Below, piece after piece: positions 12,101 through 27,100 of a stretch of DNA of 64,000 bases (position 1 is its first letter; every line of letters starts with the position of its first letter). Origin of the DNA: Diplolepis rosae (taxonomy: Eukaryota > Arthropoda > Insecta > Hymenoptera > Diplolepididae); NCBI GenBank assembly GCA_030998225.1, contig JAPYXD010000710.1, forward strand, positions 20,868,001 to 20,932,000. The letters are read 5' to 3'. The position numbers and the translations under genes were made by a program. The notes under the pieces are model-generated. The model saw nothing but the letters and a program-made list of their open reading frames with translations. It made no database searches and was not told the DNA's origin.

Positions 12101-15100
12101 CTGGGGTGAAGGCATGACGCCGTCATGGCTGGCACAGGAAAGTCTACGATGCAGGGTCTTGGATGCCCAGTATCGGCGGTTGGTCAGGGTGAGCAAGCGG
12201 GCCCGCAATCATCGTCATCAAGTGACCGCAGCTCTTTACTAGTTGGTGACTTGGCTAATAAGGAGTATGATGCTACAAGAAGAATTGAAGATGCTGCAAG
12301 CCACTTTTGTGGCACTGATAAAAAATATTTTTTGTTACGTTTGCGGGAAATATGAAGTAAGCAAATATCGTAGGTCAATGAATAAAAAATGTACAGATAT
12401 ATATGAGAAATGTTATAAAAAAGAACTTTCTGTTCAAAATTCAACGTTTGCTCCAGAAACTATTTGCTGCTCTTGTTTTAATATGCTTATCCGATGGGAT
12501 AAAACCAGAAATGATAAAATTTTGAAATATACTTCACCAGTAATAAAAAGCCGTTTCCGGCGTCACCACGTGGAGGTGCCCTGGGTGCTGACACAAGATA
12601 GGTATTACTGATTGATACTACTCCGTTCTTTCAGAATCTGGAGTCAAAAATGCAGTTTCTTTTCAAAATAAACAAGTTTGACCTTAAAATGACCTTGACC
12701 TTCACAGCTTGAGATCAAACCGACCTCAAATTCGAATTCAGCGAACCAAAAAACATAATGATAAGTAGTTTATTCCACTAAAACGATATTTTTCCCAATT
12801 TCGACCTTCAAATGCCCTTGACCCAGGTGTGATGGGGTCAAAAAGACCTCGTACTCTGATCCAGCAACCACCAAAATATATTACCACAGTAGTTTAGGTA
12901 AAGGAAATCATATTTTCGTATTTTTGCAGTGATTAAATTGATTCTCCACATCACCACTTATAATGACCTTGAAATGACCTTTGGATCATATTAAAAAAAT
13001 TAAAAAATACAGTTTTGGACGTAAAATTTTCCGTTCTTTCAGAATCTGCAGTCAAAAATGCATTATTTCCAAAATAAACACGTTTGACCTTCAAATGACC
13101 TTGACCTTTACTACTTGAGGTCAAACCGACCTCGAATTATTATTCAGCGACCCAAAAAACATAAAGATTAGTCATTTTTTTCAACTCAAATGTGTGTGTT
13201 CAATTTTGACCTTCAAATGCCCTTGACCCAGATGTCATGGGGTCAATTGGACCGCGGATTCGTGATCAGCGGATCAAATTACATGGGAACATATGTGTCG
13301 CGTTCAAATATCAGAGACTTGGTTTTTTTTGTGTGCCTGTGTAACATTCTTAGAATGTCAAAAAGTTTAATATTGAAGTCCCTAAAACGTCTCAAGAACT
13401 CCCTGGCGAAAGCATCGGATTGAAATTCATTCCGAGTGAATCAGAACTATTCCGAGCCATTCCGGAATCTATTTTCGAACCATTCCGACTCATTACGAAC
13501 CAATCCGAAAAACGTTGCGTATCTCATTTGATGAAAAACGGTCAAAAATCAATCCGACTTAATCAGATTCAATCCGGGGCATTAATCCGAACCGAGTTTT
13601 CAATACGAATTAATCTAAATCAATCCGAGTTCGGATTGATCCAAACCGAATTTTTAATTCAAATTAATCCGGATCATTCCGACCTGAGATTCATTCCGAT
13701 TGGAAATTTAGTTCGGATTGTTCCGGAATGACTCGGAATGGTTCGGAAATAGTTTCCGAAATGACTCGGAATAGTTCTGATTTGCTCGGAATAAATTTCA
13801 ATCCGATACTTTCGCCAGGGCTTCCAATTTCTTCACGCGCAGTGTCAAGCTATTCGTAAAGTGAAATATAGTCGCAGTTTTTTCTGCTATTCGCCAATCT
13901 AGATTGAAATAATACAATAAACTAAGTCAGGAAATCACATGGATTTCAAAGTATTTGGGAGTTAAAGGATTTTTCACCGCTACGGCTGCTGCCTGATCTG
14001 CAGAAATTGAAAAGTTGTCGGAGATTTCCTGACTCTCAAGTGGCTTTATGTAGGTTTCTCATCTCGGACTTAGTTTCAATCGTCTTTAATGTACTTTACT
14101 GCTTTTCCCTTACTGGCCTGCACTTTACGGCTCTTCAACTTTCCTTTGACAGGTTCAAATGTTCGTCAAGGGTATTGCTAAGTTTTAACAACAAAGTCCC
14201 GGGTCTCAAGAGACTTCAAGAAAAATCATTTTGTACTAGTTATATCAACTTGAAGAAAGTTTTATTAGATTCAAGAACTGAAAACAGCCTCGGAAATACG
14301 TCTGGTACTATTTAAAAATAATAGGGGACGTAAACTATACATTTGATTTTCTTTTTGTGACGATTTATAAAACCTGGTATATTCAAATTATAGGAAATCA
14401 GGAAATATTAACCTGAAATTATGATCGTAATTGTAAACATACTCAATTTATTTATTTTGATAAAAGTTGTTATATCAAGTGAAAGGCAAAATGAAATGTA
14501 TAAAAATTAATATATCTGTTTAACGCGCAAGTTGGTTAAGTTGTTTATTGCGTGTAAAGACTGGGAGCGTGCCTGGATTGATAATTGCAATGGAAGCATG
14601 TACTTTCGCGTGTACCGTAATGGAAAAAGTTTTCCTCGCTATTATAACTTTCATCTATTATTGTTTTTTATTTTCCTAAGGAAGGTCTGATTGAAACTTC
14701 CTTGATTGCTTTATTTTATTTTATTAAATTCTGCTTCACACGTGAAATTAACATCAACGTGATAAGATGTGTTCATATCGATCCTTATCCATTGATGGTT
14801 TCCCTATCAGGAGCGAAATCAATTTTGTATCCGTTGATTTTCGTCGGATCTTGGAAGCAGGAAATTTTCTCTAGTAAATTGAAACCGCCATCAGCATTGG
14901 TCTCAGTACGTCCCGGTTATTCCTGTCACGAGAAACGTTACGTGGCACTGAAACCAAATTAAAAATCCTCAATGGAGGAACCACATAGAATCTCTCATTT
15001 ATAATTGGAAAAAGATACTCTTTGAGGAATATTATTAAACCGAAATAAGTCGAGGTTTTGACTGAAATTCGCACTTTTCAGAAAAAATTTAATTTCCTTC

Positions 15101-18100
15101 TCAAAAATTATTTTCTAATCTTGAAAATTTCTTATTCTGTTGTGGACGTTTTTAATCATAATCTCAAATAGTATTAAAAACCTTCTTATTTAAAATTCAA
15201 TTTTTTTTTAACTAAAGCTTTTATCTTTTTAATAACTGATTCTTAACCCTTGTTACACTTACCACACATGGGTCCAAAGGACCCAGGCGAGAAAAATTGT
15301 TATAAAAAATGAAAAATTACATATATTGACTCGAAATTTTTTTTAAAACTTCTTGAATACTTAGTTTAGAAGACTCCATAGGCTATATAGCCAAAAATTA
15401 AATTCAAATATTTTTAAAAAAATGCTAAAGTCAAAAAAGTGGGAAAAATGACTATTGTTACTAAAGAATTCATAAATTTTTAAATTTTCCATATTAAGGG
15501 CTAAAAATTTAGGGCAGTCTTCTAATAATGTACCACTACAAGAAAAAAAATAGTAGTTTAGTGGATCTTTAAAAAAGTATATTTATTTTGGAAAATGAAT
15601 GACGAAAAAAAGTGGAAAAATGAAATAGGCGTTTTTGTCAAAGTACACTATTGTATTATCTATTACAAGATGTTATTTATTGAAAATATTCTCAAATTGC
15701 TTGATCCAATATGCCACGTAAATATCTTTCTGGCCATCGATTGCTTCGACCACTCACTGTGTATGATTTCCTCTTTTCTGCATACGGTAGAAATTACTTA
15801 TGAAAAGCCGAATGTCATAAGACATTATAATAAAACAAATCCGCTCTACAGGTACCAAAAATCGGATTTTCAAAGGAGGTGCTATGAAAACATTTTTTTT
15901 TCTTTAATGTAAAGCCAATATACACTAAAAAAAAAATTCTGTTCAAAAAATCGCTTTCGAACGTACTTACCACACATGGGTCCAAAAGACCCAGGCCTAT
16001 TTTTGGACAGTTACCAAAAGTAGACGAATGGCTCTAGCGTCATGCTAAATGACTTGAAGGGTAGTTAAACTCTTCAACTATCGACAAATGTTGCTACAGA
16101 CCGGTTTCTATTTCATTTAGGTATTTAAAATTGAGGCGCAAAAAGGTCCTGGGTCCTTTGGACCCAGAGTGGTAAGCAAGGGTTAAAGTCTTTCATTATT
16201 TAATTTTTATACAACTCTCTAAATCTAAATGAGTCAAAATCTACTGATTATCAGTGAAATTTGACTGATTCAAATAAATAAGAAGAGGTCACTGTGAATC
16301 AGTCAAATTTCACTAATTACTTCAGTGAAAATTAATTCATTTAAAAGTGAATAATATTTTTTCACTGATGAACCAGTGTAAAGGCAAATAACTGATTCAA
16401 CCAGTGAAAATTTAACTGATTCAGATTTAGAGAGCATATCAGATCAATACGAAAATTAGGGCGAAAGTGGTCATTTTGTTATACAAAATTCTTTGATGTT
16501 ATTAATTTTTAGATAAAAATGTATATATCTAAATTATTACTAAGTATATCATGTGAAAATTCTGAAAATGACTAACTTCTGTATACCTGTTGGTAATAAT
16601 TGATATAAAGTATCTTATTTTATTCTTTCTGACATTCCGGTCAATACGAAAGGGGGTTCGAACGGATATGGGTATAAATTTCACCTCTCTTCGACTTTGC
16701 GTCCTTTTACTCTCCTTCATGCGATAAATCGACCTTAATCGAGAGTTAGCACGGGAAGCCGGCCGCTCCTGTATTTAATGGGCCGACTGGATTATCTTTA
16801 ATCCCACCTAAATGATAGTTAAACTCCCTTAACAACCGTCACTAACCACAGGCTCTGGTTACCGGTTGAATTGTGCGCCATCTTAATTACTTGTCGTGGT
16901 TAACCTGCTTTGTAAACGATTTCCGATTGCCCTGAACATGCATTAGATATCACTGTTTCAATAAAGAGTTCATACATACAAGTACCTAATGATTCTCATT
17001 CAAAAGTCACAATAACAGCTCTTGTGAAACAATCATGAGTTTACTTTGTCCATTCACTCATCAAAATAAGAATCCAGGTAATTATTGCATTTTTTATATT
17101 GGCTTGGTCACTTTTCAAGTCTAAAAAAAAGAATCTGACCTGAAGTCAACATAAAAAGTCATCACGCTTCGCTCGCGAATTTGAGCGCCTGGGGAGCGCA
17201 ATTCGATTGTCGCGCATCGCGCTCAGTCTTATATTATGTTCTTCGCATTCATTCAAGTTTAGTTCTTGTAATTTGATACTGAAACTCAAGTCAATTTTAT
17301 TATATTGTAAATGTAAATTAAATGTTCTCAAAGTTACTCAATTTGTTTATGATTTCAAATGAAAAAGGAAATTCAAATTACTTAATATTCTATCAGCCGC
17401 AAGAAAAACATTTTCATCAAGAAACAAACTTTCGAAATTTTCATCAAATCTTTACGTTTTCAGACCCTTTGAGTCAGAAAAAACGGTTTTTATGAAAGTG
17501 TCTGTTTACTGGTTTTTGATAGTGCTCATAAATATCTACTAATTATTTTAATAACATTTTTCGATTAAACTAAGATTAGAAATGTTACAGCATGTTAAAA
17601 CTTGAAAAAAGTCAATATCAAAATTCCATTTTCCAGTTAAATTATACGATATATTAAAGAAAAAGATTTTCAAATTCTTTAAATATTGAATTTATTTGCA
17701 TTATTTGCGATATAAGAGTTTGAAATTGTCTACGAGGACACCTGTCGACAACGTATCCTATCTGATATGCTACTAGTGATCCTCCGATAATGTAGGCAGT
17801 GACAAAAATTTCAAACTCAACTAATTAATTTAAAGATCTACAAATTTGAATTGCAACATTTTTTCATAAGATGTATATTTTTCTTTTTAATTTAAAAAAA
17901 TACTATTGAAAATCCAAAATTCAATTTTTTTTAACAATAATATGTGAAATACGAAAAAAAAGTAAGAATGCAAAGTTTTTCGTTCAATAAGGTCTACAAA
18001 TTTTGTCTCACACAGTTTCTGATAAAACGTATATTTTTCGTTTCAATTTCAAAAAATACGATTCAAATTCAAAAATTCCATTTATTAGAAAAAATATGGG

Positions 18101-21100
18101 AGATAAAAAAAACGTTTAGGTGGAAACTTATTTGCCTAAATAGGGTCTACAAATTCTCATTAATGCACTTCTCGACAGGATGTATTTTATGTTTTGATTA
18201 TAAGAAACACTATTGAAATTTCATTTTTTATTAACCTAAATATGTGAGATACGAAATAAGCGTTGTTCTGAAAAATCGTTTCCTTAAATAAAGTCGACGA
18301 TTGTTTTTCCTTTTTGAGAGATTTGGAAGAAAATAAATTATTTTAATCATGTAATTTATTAAAAAGTTACTGAAATGTATACAGGAAATCGAGTACGAAG
18401 CGCGAGTGTCATGTTGAGAACGTGTTCCTTAAGACCGATAGAGCCTTAAGTAAATTGAATTTCCAGTTTCACTTAAACTCAAAAACAAATCTAGTGACTC
18501 TGAGAAAATGTGTGATTCACATCATCTGTAATATTATAAAATTGGTTTGAGCTTCAGTATCAAATTATAAGAAATAAACTTAAATGTATGCGAAGAGCAT
18601 AAGACCGAGCGCTAAGCGCGAGGTCCAAGAAGAACGGAGCGTAAAGCGCGACAATCAAATCGCGCGGTGAGAATGTGCCCGCGGAGCGAGCAGATTTTTT
18701 TACTTTATATTCATTAGAGCCACATTTGCATCAAAAATACAACTTTGAGCGCGTTTCGGCTTCACGCTCTGAAAAATGTGGATCTTGCGCTTTGCATTCG
18801 GTGTTCTATGCGTCCTTTACATACGCATTACTAAATTTGTCCTCAAAATTTTTTTCATATTTAGAGTTTTTTTGCCGTATCTCATATATTTTGGCGGGGA
18901 AATGGAATTTTTCATTTTCACAAAAACGTTTTTGTGGATATTACCAGAACTACTAGTCAAAAATGACTGGTTAACAAACTTGTCCTTTCTTTTTGGGCCT
19001 TAAAAACGTCTGCTAAATTTCAATCCAATTCGATAATTCTATCGAGAGTTATTAGATACCGAACAAACAACAGACAGCCACTTTCATAAAAATCGTTTTT
19101 TCTGAGTCAGGGGTCTCAAAACGTGTAAATTTGATGAAAATTCCAAAAGTTATTTCTCACATAAAACCAATACCTTCTCATATGATGAGAATGTAAAAAA
19201 TTCAATCATTAAATGCTGAATACTAATATAACACAAGATGTCATTATTAAAAATGTCAATAATCTAGATGACGTTTCAAAATAAAATACCAAAAATTAAA
19301 AAATAAAAGAAATTGATCAAAAGTCTATAGAAATATCTAAAAATAATGAAAGTTAGGGGAATACAAATCATAAAAGAAATAGTTTCCGATTTAATTGAAT
19401 GAGTTTTGCATAAATTAAAGGCTCCAATGAATATAGCAATTCAGTTATTTTTTTGATGACATAAAATATTATTCAGAATAGTTTCTTTGCCTAGTGATAA
19501 AAAATATTATTTTAATGACATGGCTGGAAGTATCTCAACACTTCTTATATAAAGTTCGCCATGATTTCTATAAAATTATAAAGAATATGATGAAAATGGT
19601 GATAACGTCTGAATATGAATGACGTGTATGCAAAATATGCAGGGATAAAATCAGCTATGAATTTTAAAAGTAGTGCATGCTGATATAAATTTGTATAGAG
19701 ATTATAATGAAATATTCTCATGTAGGATGTGCATCTATTAATTTAATACATTGTAAAGTTTAGTAATAAAAGCTCTCCACCTACCTCATTATTGCCACTC
19801 AAAAAACTGTAAACAGTTTCAGGCACGTAGGAAAACAGGTGCAGAACAAAAAAAAAACTATTTTTCCTGTATAAGTACATAATATTTTATGTGAGCACGT
19901 TTTTAATTTTTATTTTACATTTTATGACTTTATAACTTCAGACACCTTTTAAGGGGATCCGACACCTTTAAGTGGTATATTTTTGATTTTGTTGATTTTT
20001 TCAAAAAATTTTATTTTTTTATTCTCTAAACTTTTCTGAGTAGTGTGTAAATTTTCAGGGCAATCTTATTCTCTTTTACTTGTAAAAATAAATAAAATGA
20101 AAAGTTACTGCAATTTACGAATAAGCATTTTTATCGAAAATTAGCTTTTTACACAAAATAGTTTGTTTATTTATCCCTTGAAAACACAATATATATATAT
20201 ATTACCTTTATGTATATACATATATGATTTAGTATCAAGGTTTCATTACCAGACTTTACTTTAAACTCCGTTTTGCACAAGTTGTGATTTCCGTGTTTGT
20301 TGCAACATATGTTTGAATAAAATCTAAAGTATTAGACACAGACTTTTGACATTTTTATCACTTATTCTTTGTTATATTATCAATATTTTTGGGTATAGAA
20401 AGCACTCTAGCTAAAAAAATAATTACAATTTTTTTTTTGTATTATGGGATATTTTTATTTATTTTCCATATTCAAAAAGTTGCTACACATTGTGAGGAAC
20501 AATATATAAAAAGAATCACGTCAATTGGTTATAAAACGAAAAAGTTATTCAAAGTCAAAAAATGTAAAAAAAATGCCCAAAAAACTCAACATTTTTAGTT
20601 TAAAAATACATAAAGGTGCTGGAGTTTTTAAAAACCCCAAAACCTTTCTAAATATAGCTACTAAACATAAAAAAAATTATATAGAAGGTCTAAACTCAAA
20701 AATCAAAATATTAAAGGTGGTGGATCCACTTAAGTTTACGTCCTTTTACAGTTTCATGATTTGGAAAATAAAGTAGGAAAACTATAAAATTGAATAAGAA
20801 TAAAAATGAAGAGATGATATTGCTGACTGAATTTATTATCTTAAAGCTGCATTCTTGCTTTGCATTTCTCAAGATGAAACGAATAAAATCTCTTTTTCAA
20901 TTTCTATTTATTGAGGAAAATAAAATTTTTAATTCAAATTTGGGGTTGAAAATTTCCAACTTTTAAAAATATGTATATGTATTTAAAAAAATAGTTTTTT
21001 CCACTCAAAGTAAAGCAATCCCATTATGATATCTCTTCTATATAGGAAACGGCAAAAGTGTAGGCAAACAGAATTTCATCCACACAACACAACTCTGCTA

Positions 21101-24100
21101 TATGGAGATTTAATTTTAAAAAACTTTGATGCTAGTGCATCAGACCCAAACGAATCCTGAAACTTTCTGTGACATTTATATTCTATGTTTACGTCTCGAA
21201 AAATGTTTGTACTCTTAACTTTTACAAACACGTACCGAGTATCAAAAGCTTTTTTGATAAATGAAAATTATCTTTAAAATAATTTAGTTAAAAAATTTCA
21301 GTTTTAATCACATTTACAGAATTTATTTACATATCATAGAATCAATAAATTACATGTGAATTTAAAACTGTAGTAATTATGTACAAGCCATATAAACTGA
21401 TGCGAGCAATAAATTTTTCGAGTGATCTTTAAAATATCTATAATTAATCTTGACACCTTGGACCATTAATTAATCCGAAAGACGCCCATTCGGATTTCGT
21501 GCGAAGCGAATGGATTTTTATATCTTCTTTTGCATTCGGTTTGTGGATTTTTTTTTTTATATACTGAGGTGTCAATGTCGGTAGTATTTTTTCATTTTTG
21601 TCTGTTTTTGTTTTGCGAGCATGCTTCGCAGGATGCATGCGTCCAAACTGATCTCGAGCCTTCGACTGGTTTAAAACTAGTTCCTGGTTAGGCCCAACCC
21701 TCCAAATGCTTGGGGCGAAACCGCATTACTCCCTAAGTACCCCACTCACAATACTTACACTTAATTTATGCTCACGGTATCCAACGAGCATCCAGACTCA
21801 TTGCATTAAAGTTGCAACTCGCCGATTGCGTTTGATTGCGATGGATTGTAAATCTGCGTGTGGGCTGCACGAAAGGATCTTCTAAACACGTGCCAGCCTA
21901 TCGACAATTTAAAATTAAAAAAATAATTTTCAATTTATTTTGAATTTTAACATGAATTAATTAAGTAATGCAATTGGAATTTATTGAGTGAGTAATATTT
22001 TAAACAGTGAAAAAAATCCTGTTGAGAATAAATAATATAAATTCATGCTGACTTATATATTATTATTAATAATTAATTAAAATTAAATTAACTCAATAAG
22101 AATGAAATAATCTTACCCATATAGATATTTATTTTTTGCATAATGCAGTCAGGTTCCATTTTCATCGTTTTTAAGTAATGTTATATTTACTCTAAACCTG
22201 AATCAGTGAAATAGTCACTGATTATATCAGTGAAAATATATCAACTGATGAATCAGTGCCCTGCTTTGATTTCACTGAGGAATCAGTGAAAGCGCCACGT
22301 GAACATAACCTTTGGATTCGCGAAGTTCCCTGCGAACGCTTAAAGTATATCGATGGATCTTTAATTTTTAATCATACATAATATAATTATACACAATAAT
22401 AATTATAATATATAGTAATAATTACGTCATTTCTTTTTAGTGTTGTTTAACCTAAAATAATCAAGTTCATCGAACGTTAAAATATATTGCTGCTTTTATT
22501 ATTACCACCTGAAGATTTCACTGATTCAATAAGTGAATTCAATTTATTTCACCGATTCGTCAGTCGAATTTCACTGATTCTCAGTGAAAGAATTATAGCT
22601 GCTGGGTTCAGTGAATAGTCACTGCGAATCAGTGCCCGTTCACTGATTCAGGTTTAGAGAGTAGAGAAAGAGAGAGAGAGAAAGAAAACCTCTTGACTGA
22701 ATCAACCGGAATCAACACTTTTAAATCTTATAAAACAAATGCGAATAGCTTAAAATATTCATCTGATTAATTGTGTTTTTTTATTAACTGTCTACTTCCT
22801 TGTTAGCTCCCTCTTATAATTTAGATAATATAGTGTTCCCATCCCACACGAAGAAACTTTTTATTGCAATATATGTTTTATTTTATAATAATAACTCTAA
22901 AAAATATTAGGAATCAAGGGAAAATCAAGGTGCAATGATAATTATTCCCAGCAGACTGAAAACTTTGCGCAGTCAAAATAGTAAATATTTAAAAAATTTC
23001 AAATTAATTAGTTGAGTTTGAAATTTTTGGGCTATATATTACTTAAGTTGCATTAATTAGAAATTAAAAAATATGATGAAATTGCAGAAATTTCATGGTT
23101 GTTTTTTTTATTAGGAGTTGCTCTCTAAACCTGAATCAGTGAAATAGTCACTGATTATATCAGTGAAAATATATCAACTGATGAATCAGTGCCCTGTTTT
23201 GATCCAACTGAGGAATCAGTGAACGCGTCACATGAACATAACTTTTGAATTCGCGAATTCAAAAGTTTCATCTACACGTTATTACTTTACACTGAGAAAA
23301 AAGAATATTTGAATCAAAGAATATTTCTTTGATTCAAATAAATGGTTGAGCTGGATGGTGACGAATAAATATTTTTTTAGATCAAAGAAAAAGTTTTATT
23401 GTCTTTAAAAAAATGAATAATTAAAGCAAAAAAATGTTTTTCTAGTACTATTAAATATTCATTAGATTGAATAAATATGTTATTAACATTGTGTAGCAAT
23501 TATTTGATAAGAGAAGTAAATTTTTTGATGTAAAATGATGTGATGCATATTCAAAGAAACAATGGATTAATTAAAAAAAAATGTGCATTGGTTCAAGTAA
23601 ATTTGTTTTCCATTCCAATATAGACTCCTTGTTTTTAATGAGCGTATTGTAAATTGAGAGAAATATTTATTTGAAATAAGGAGATAATTTTTGGTAGGAT
23701 CAAATAATTATTTGCTTCGAAGATGTGATTTACTGTTTAAAATGGTCAAGTAGTAAAGTGTATTGAGTAATAATGGATGCAAAGAACGATAATATTGCCT
23801 ATGGTAAGTTAGAGATTTGTGTCAAAAAGATGTTACTGATATGAATAAACGTGTTTTGAGATTTAAGAAATATTTCTTAAATTTGAAGTAATATAAACTT
23901 CATGAATTGTAAGGAGTTAAGTTAAACGTTGTCATGGTTGTCTTAAATAACAAAAAAATTCTCACCTCGAAACTGCCATTAATCATTCAATACATACATA
24001 TATAAACATCATACAATTGGATTCACACCATTCAGTCGCAGCCAATCATATTTTCTATCGCAAATACACTTAAATATACAACTTCGCAAATATAAACCTG

Positions 24101-27100
24101 ATAACTAAAACTTATATATTATAATATATATATTGATAAATATATAATATAATTATTAATTAATATTAAGTATACATTTTTATTATAACTATACGTATGA
24201 AGTTTAATGAAACTAAGTTTTAAAATATATATTCAAAAATTTCATTAATATAAAAAAGAATCTTGTGTAAAAACATTTAAAAGGAAATTCTTTTATTTTC
24301 TGTGTTGTATATTTTCAAAATATAAATTATACAATTGTGAATTCTAAATTATTATTGTACCTAAGAAATTTATGTGAAATCTAAATCTTGTGTAGATTTT
24401 TTAGAGTTTATGTTATAAATTTATCAAGACTTTTGCTGTTTAAATTTTTGTAAAATCAATTTAATTCAAAAAACCTAAGTGAAAAATAAAGAAGTAATTA
24501 TAAATGAATTAAATTTTAAATGATATATTTGATATTGTGAATCAAAACGAATATTTCCTTTGAAGAGACTGATAAATCTTCAATCCTATGAAATATATTC
24601 CACATTTGAAAGTATGTATATGTATGTTCATATCAACTATGAAAAACAGTTGAATAGAAAAAAAATGTATACCATGGTGGGACGAATATTTGTTTGGAAT
24701 GACACATTGACACATTTCAAGTTGATAATGAGAGCGAATGTTTCTTAGAACGAGAATGATAAATTTTCAATTCTATCGAAAATATATGTTTCAAGTTTAA
24801 AAAACATGTAATCATAACAACTATGCCAAACGTTTAAATGGAATACACAAATTTTTTAAACGAAAAATACTTCTTTCTTTTAAAAAAATGGTTTGTTTGG
24901 TCTAAATTATTCCATATTCATAATGCAGGCGAATATTTCCTAGGAGGAATCCAATAAACATTTAATTATATGAAATATGTTTCAAGTTTAAAAAATATGT
25001 TATCATAACAAATATGGCAAACCTTTAAATTAAATAAACAAATTTTTTAAACGAAAAATACCTACAGTTTTTTCAAAAAAATATTTCTTTCTTTTAAAAA
25101 ATTGGTTTTTTTGGTTTAAATTATTTTATATTGATAATGTAGGCAGATATTTCCTAGGAGAAATCTAATAAAGATTTAATTCTACAAAATATGTTGCAAG
25201 TTCAAAAAGATTGACAATTGTAACAATGATGCCAAACATTTATGTAAAAGAAATTATTTATTTTAACTGAACGTACTCGCAGTCATTTCAACAAAATATC
25301 GTTTTCTTTGAAATAAATATTCTTTTTTGAATGAATTCTTCCATTCTACTGTTCACAAGAAACATTTCTTTCAACTAAAGAAATAAATATTAATGTAAAC
25401 ACAATATTTTATTGATATGAAGAAACGTTACATTGATATCCATGTATCAACTCTTTGAATCGAATAAATATCTTCCTAAATTAATTAATGAATGCCTCAA
25501 TTAAATTAATATTTCCTAGATTCAACTAAACCTAAAGCTTGATTCATCCATGGATAAATTATTTGATTCAAATGCGTCTTGTTGAATTAAAAAAATGGGA
25601 CCTATTGAATCAAATAAATATTTCTTTGAGTGCGAAAACAAGATTCAAATAAACTAGGTACTTAGTTTCAAAGACATGATTTGGTTGAGTTAATTCGCTC
25701 ACATTCACAAGTAAAGAAATATTTATTTGTATTGAAGAAATGCCTATCAAATAAATTATTTCTTTGAATCAAAGCACGCGTTTCGTGCTTCTAAAAAATA
25801 TTTAATTGAATTAGGTAACGAATTGTTTGATACAAAGAAATGAAATCAATTAAATACATTTCTTTGGATCTAAGAATCTTTTTTCTCAGTGTATCGACCT
25901 TTAAAAAGTGGTTAGATTTTCGACGCACGCGATAACATCATCGTAAATGTGCTTTGGTGATTGCAAGTGCTCTTTGCAATCACGTTAATTATCAGGAGAA
26001 TCAAAAGTATTCTATTCTCCCATATATTGCTGGTTTTATTATTCCCGCCTGAAGATTTCACTGATTCAATAAGTGAGTTCAATCTATTTCACTGATTCTC
26101 AGTGAAAGACTTATAGCTGCAGCCATCAGTGAATATTCACTACAAATCAGTGGCCGTTCACTGATAAATAAAATTAATTCGAAAGACCCGGCCTTGAATC
26201 CCAGCACAGTCGAAAGTGTTTCTTTTTTCACAGAGAGATTTTAAAGTATTATTAAATTTGTATAATTTGAATATTATTCAATCTGTTGCTGATTTACTCA
26301 GCATAACCTAAACTTGTCAATTTCCTGTCTTGAAAGCATGACAGAGCATATTGTACCCAAGCAGAGCAGCGCAGCATACATTGATTGCATTTGAGATAGG
26401 TATCTGTTTATTCGATCTGAAGACGCCTTGCGTTCGTTCCTCCCAAGAGAAGAGGGTTTGATATGGAAATGGGATCCTTTTGTACGTATAAGGGTATCAG
26501 TAATGGTCCAAGTGAGGCTGACTTGCCACGAGGACTTCGATAATTATGCTTGTCGGGTTGCACGCTTCTGATACGAGATTCAAACTTGGTTCTAGATAGT
26601 TCGACCTGGTCCGAAGGTGCTTCTGGGTCATCGAGATTTGACAGGAGAGTACTCACTCTGTGGGTACAAGCGGACGAGGGGGATTTTAATGGGCCTCTTA
26701 TAGAGACCAGAATCACCTTATGCAACTATATCTGCTTGTAACTTGGACGATTATGCCTTCTTAAGCACGCGTCGGAGTTAGGCCAAGAATTAATTTCATG
26801 ATTGATCGGTACAGACTCGGAATTTAATTAATTACACGATATTGAAGCTGAGAGAAAGGGCTTGTTTGAAGGAACACAAAAAATCTCTATCGCTACTTGA
26901 ATTCAGGATCATAAATAAAGACCAGTAGTTTCCGAGATTTACCTCCACAAGTTTTTATTACTTTACCACCAATTTTTTGGAAAAGATATTGCCTGATTTA
27001 AAATTCCATCAGAAAGCAATTTCCAATTATTTTATAGTTGAAAATATGATCATTAGTGATTTATCCTTTAGAATATAATTTGTATGTTATTTTATAATTA

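Noticed and set aside
13420..13731. 103-codon gene rich in Asn-Gln-Ser
   Set aside because: The frame reflects ATTCCGA/AATCCGA repeats in a palindromic element.
26408..26725. 105-codon minus-strand gene in the tetraspanin intron
   Set aside because: No recognisable domain or partner exon was seen. It is kept only as part of an unexplained GC-richer block.
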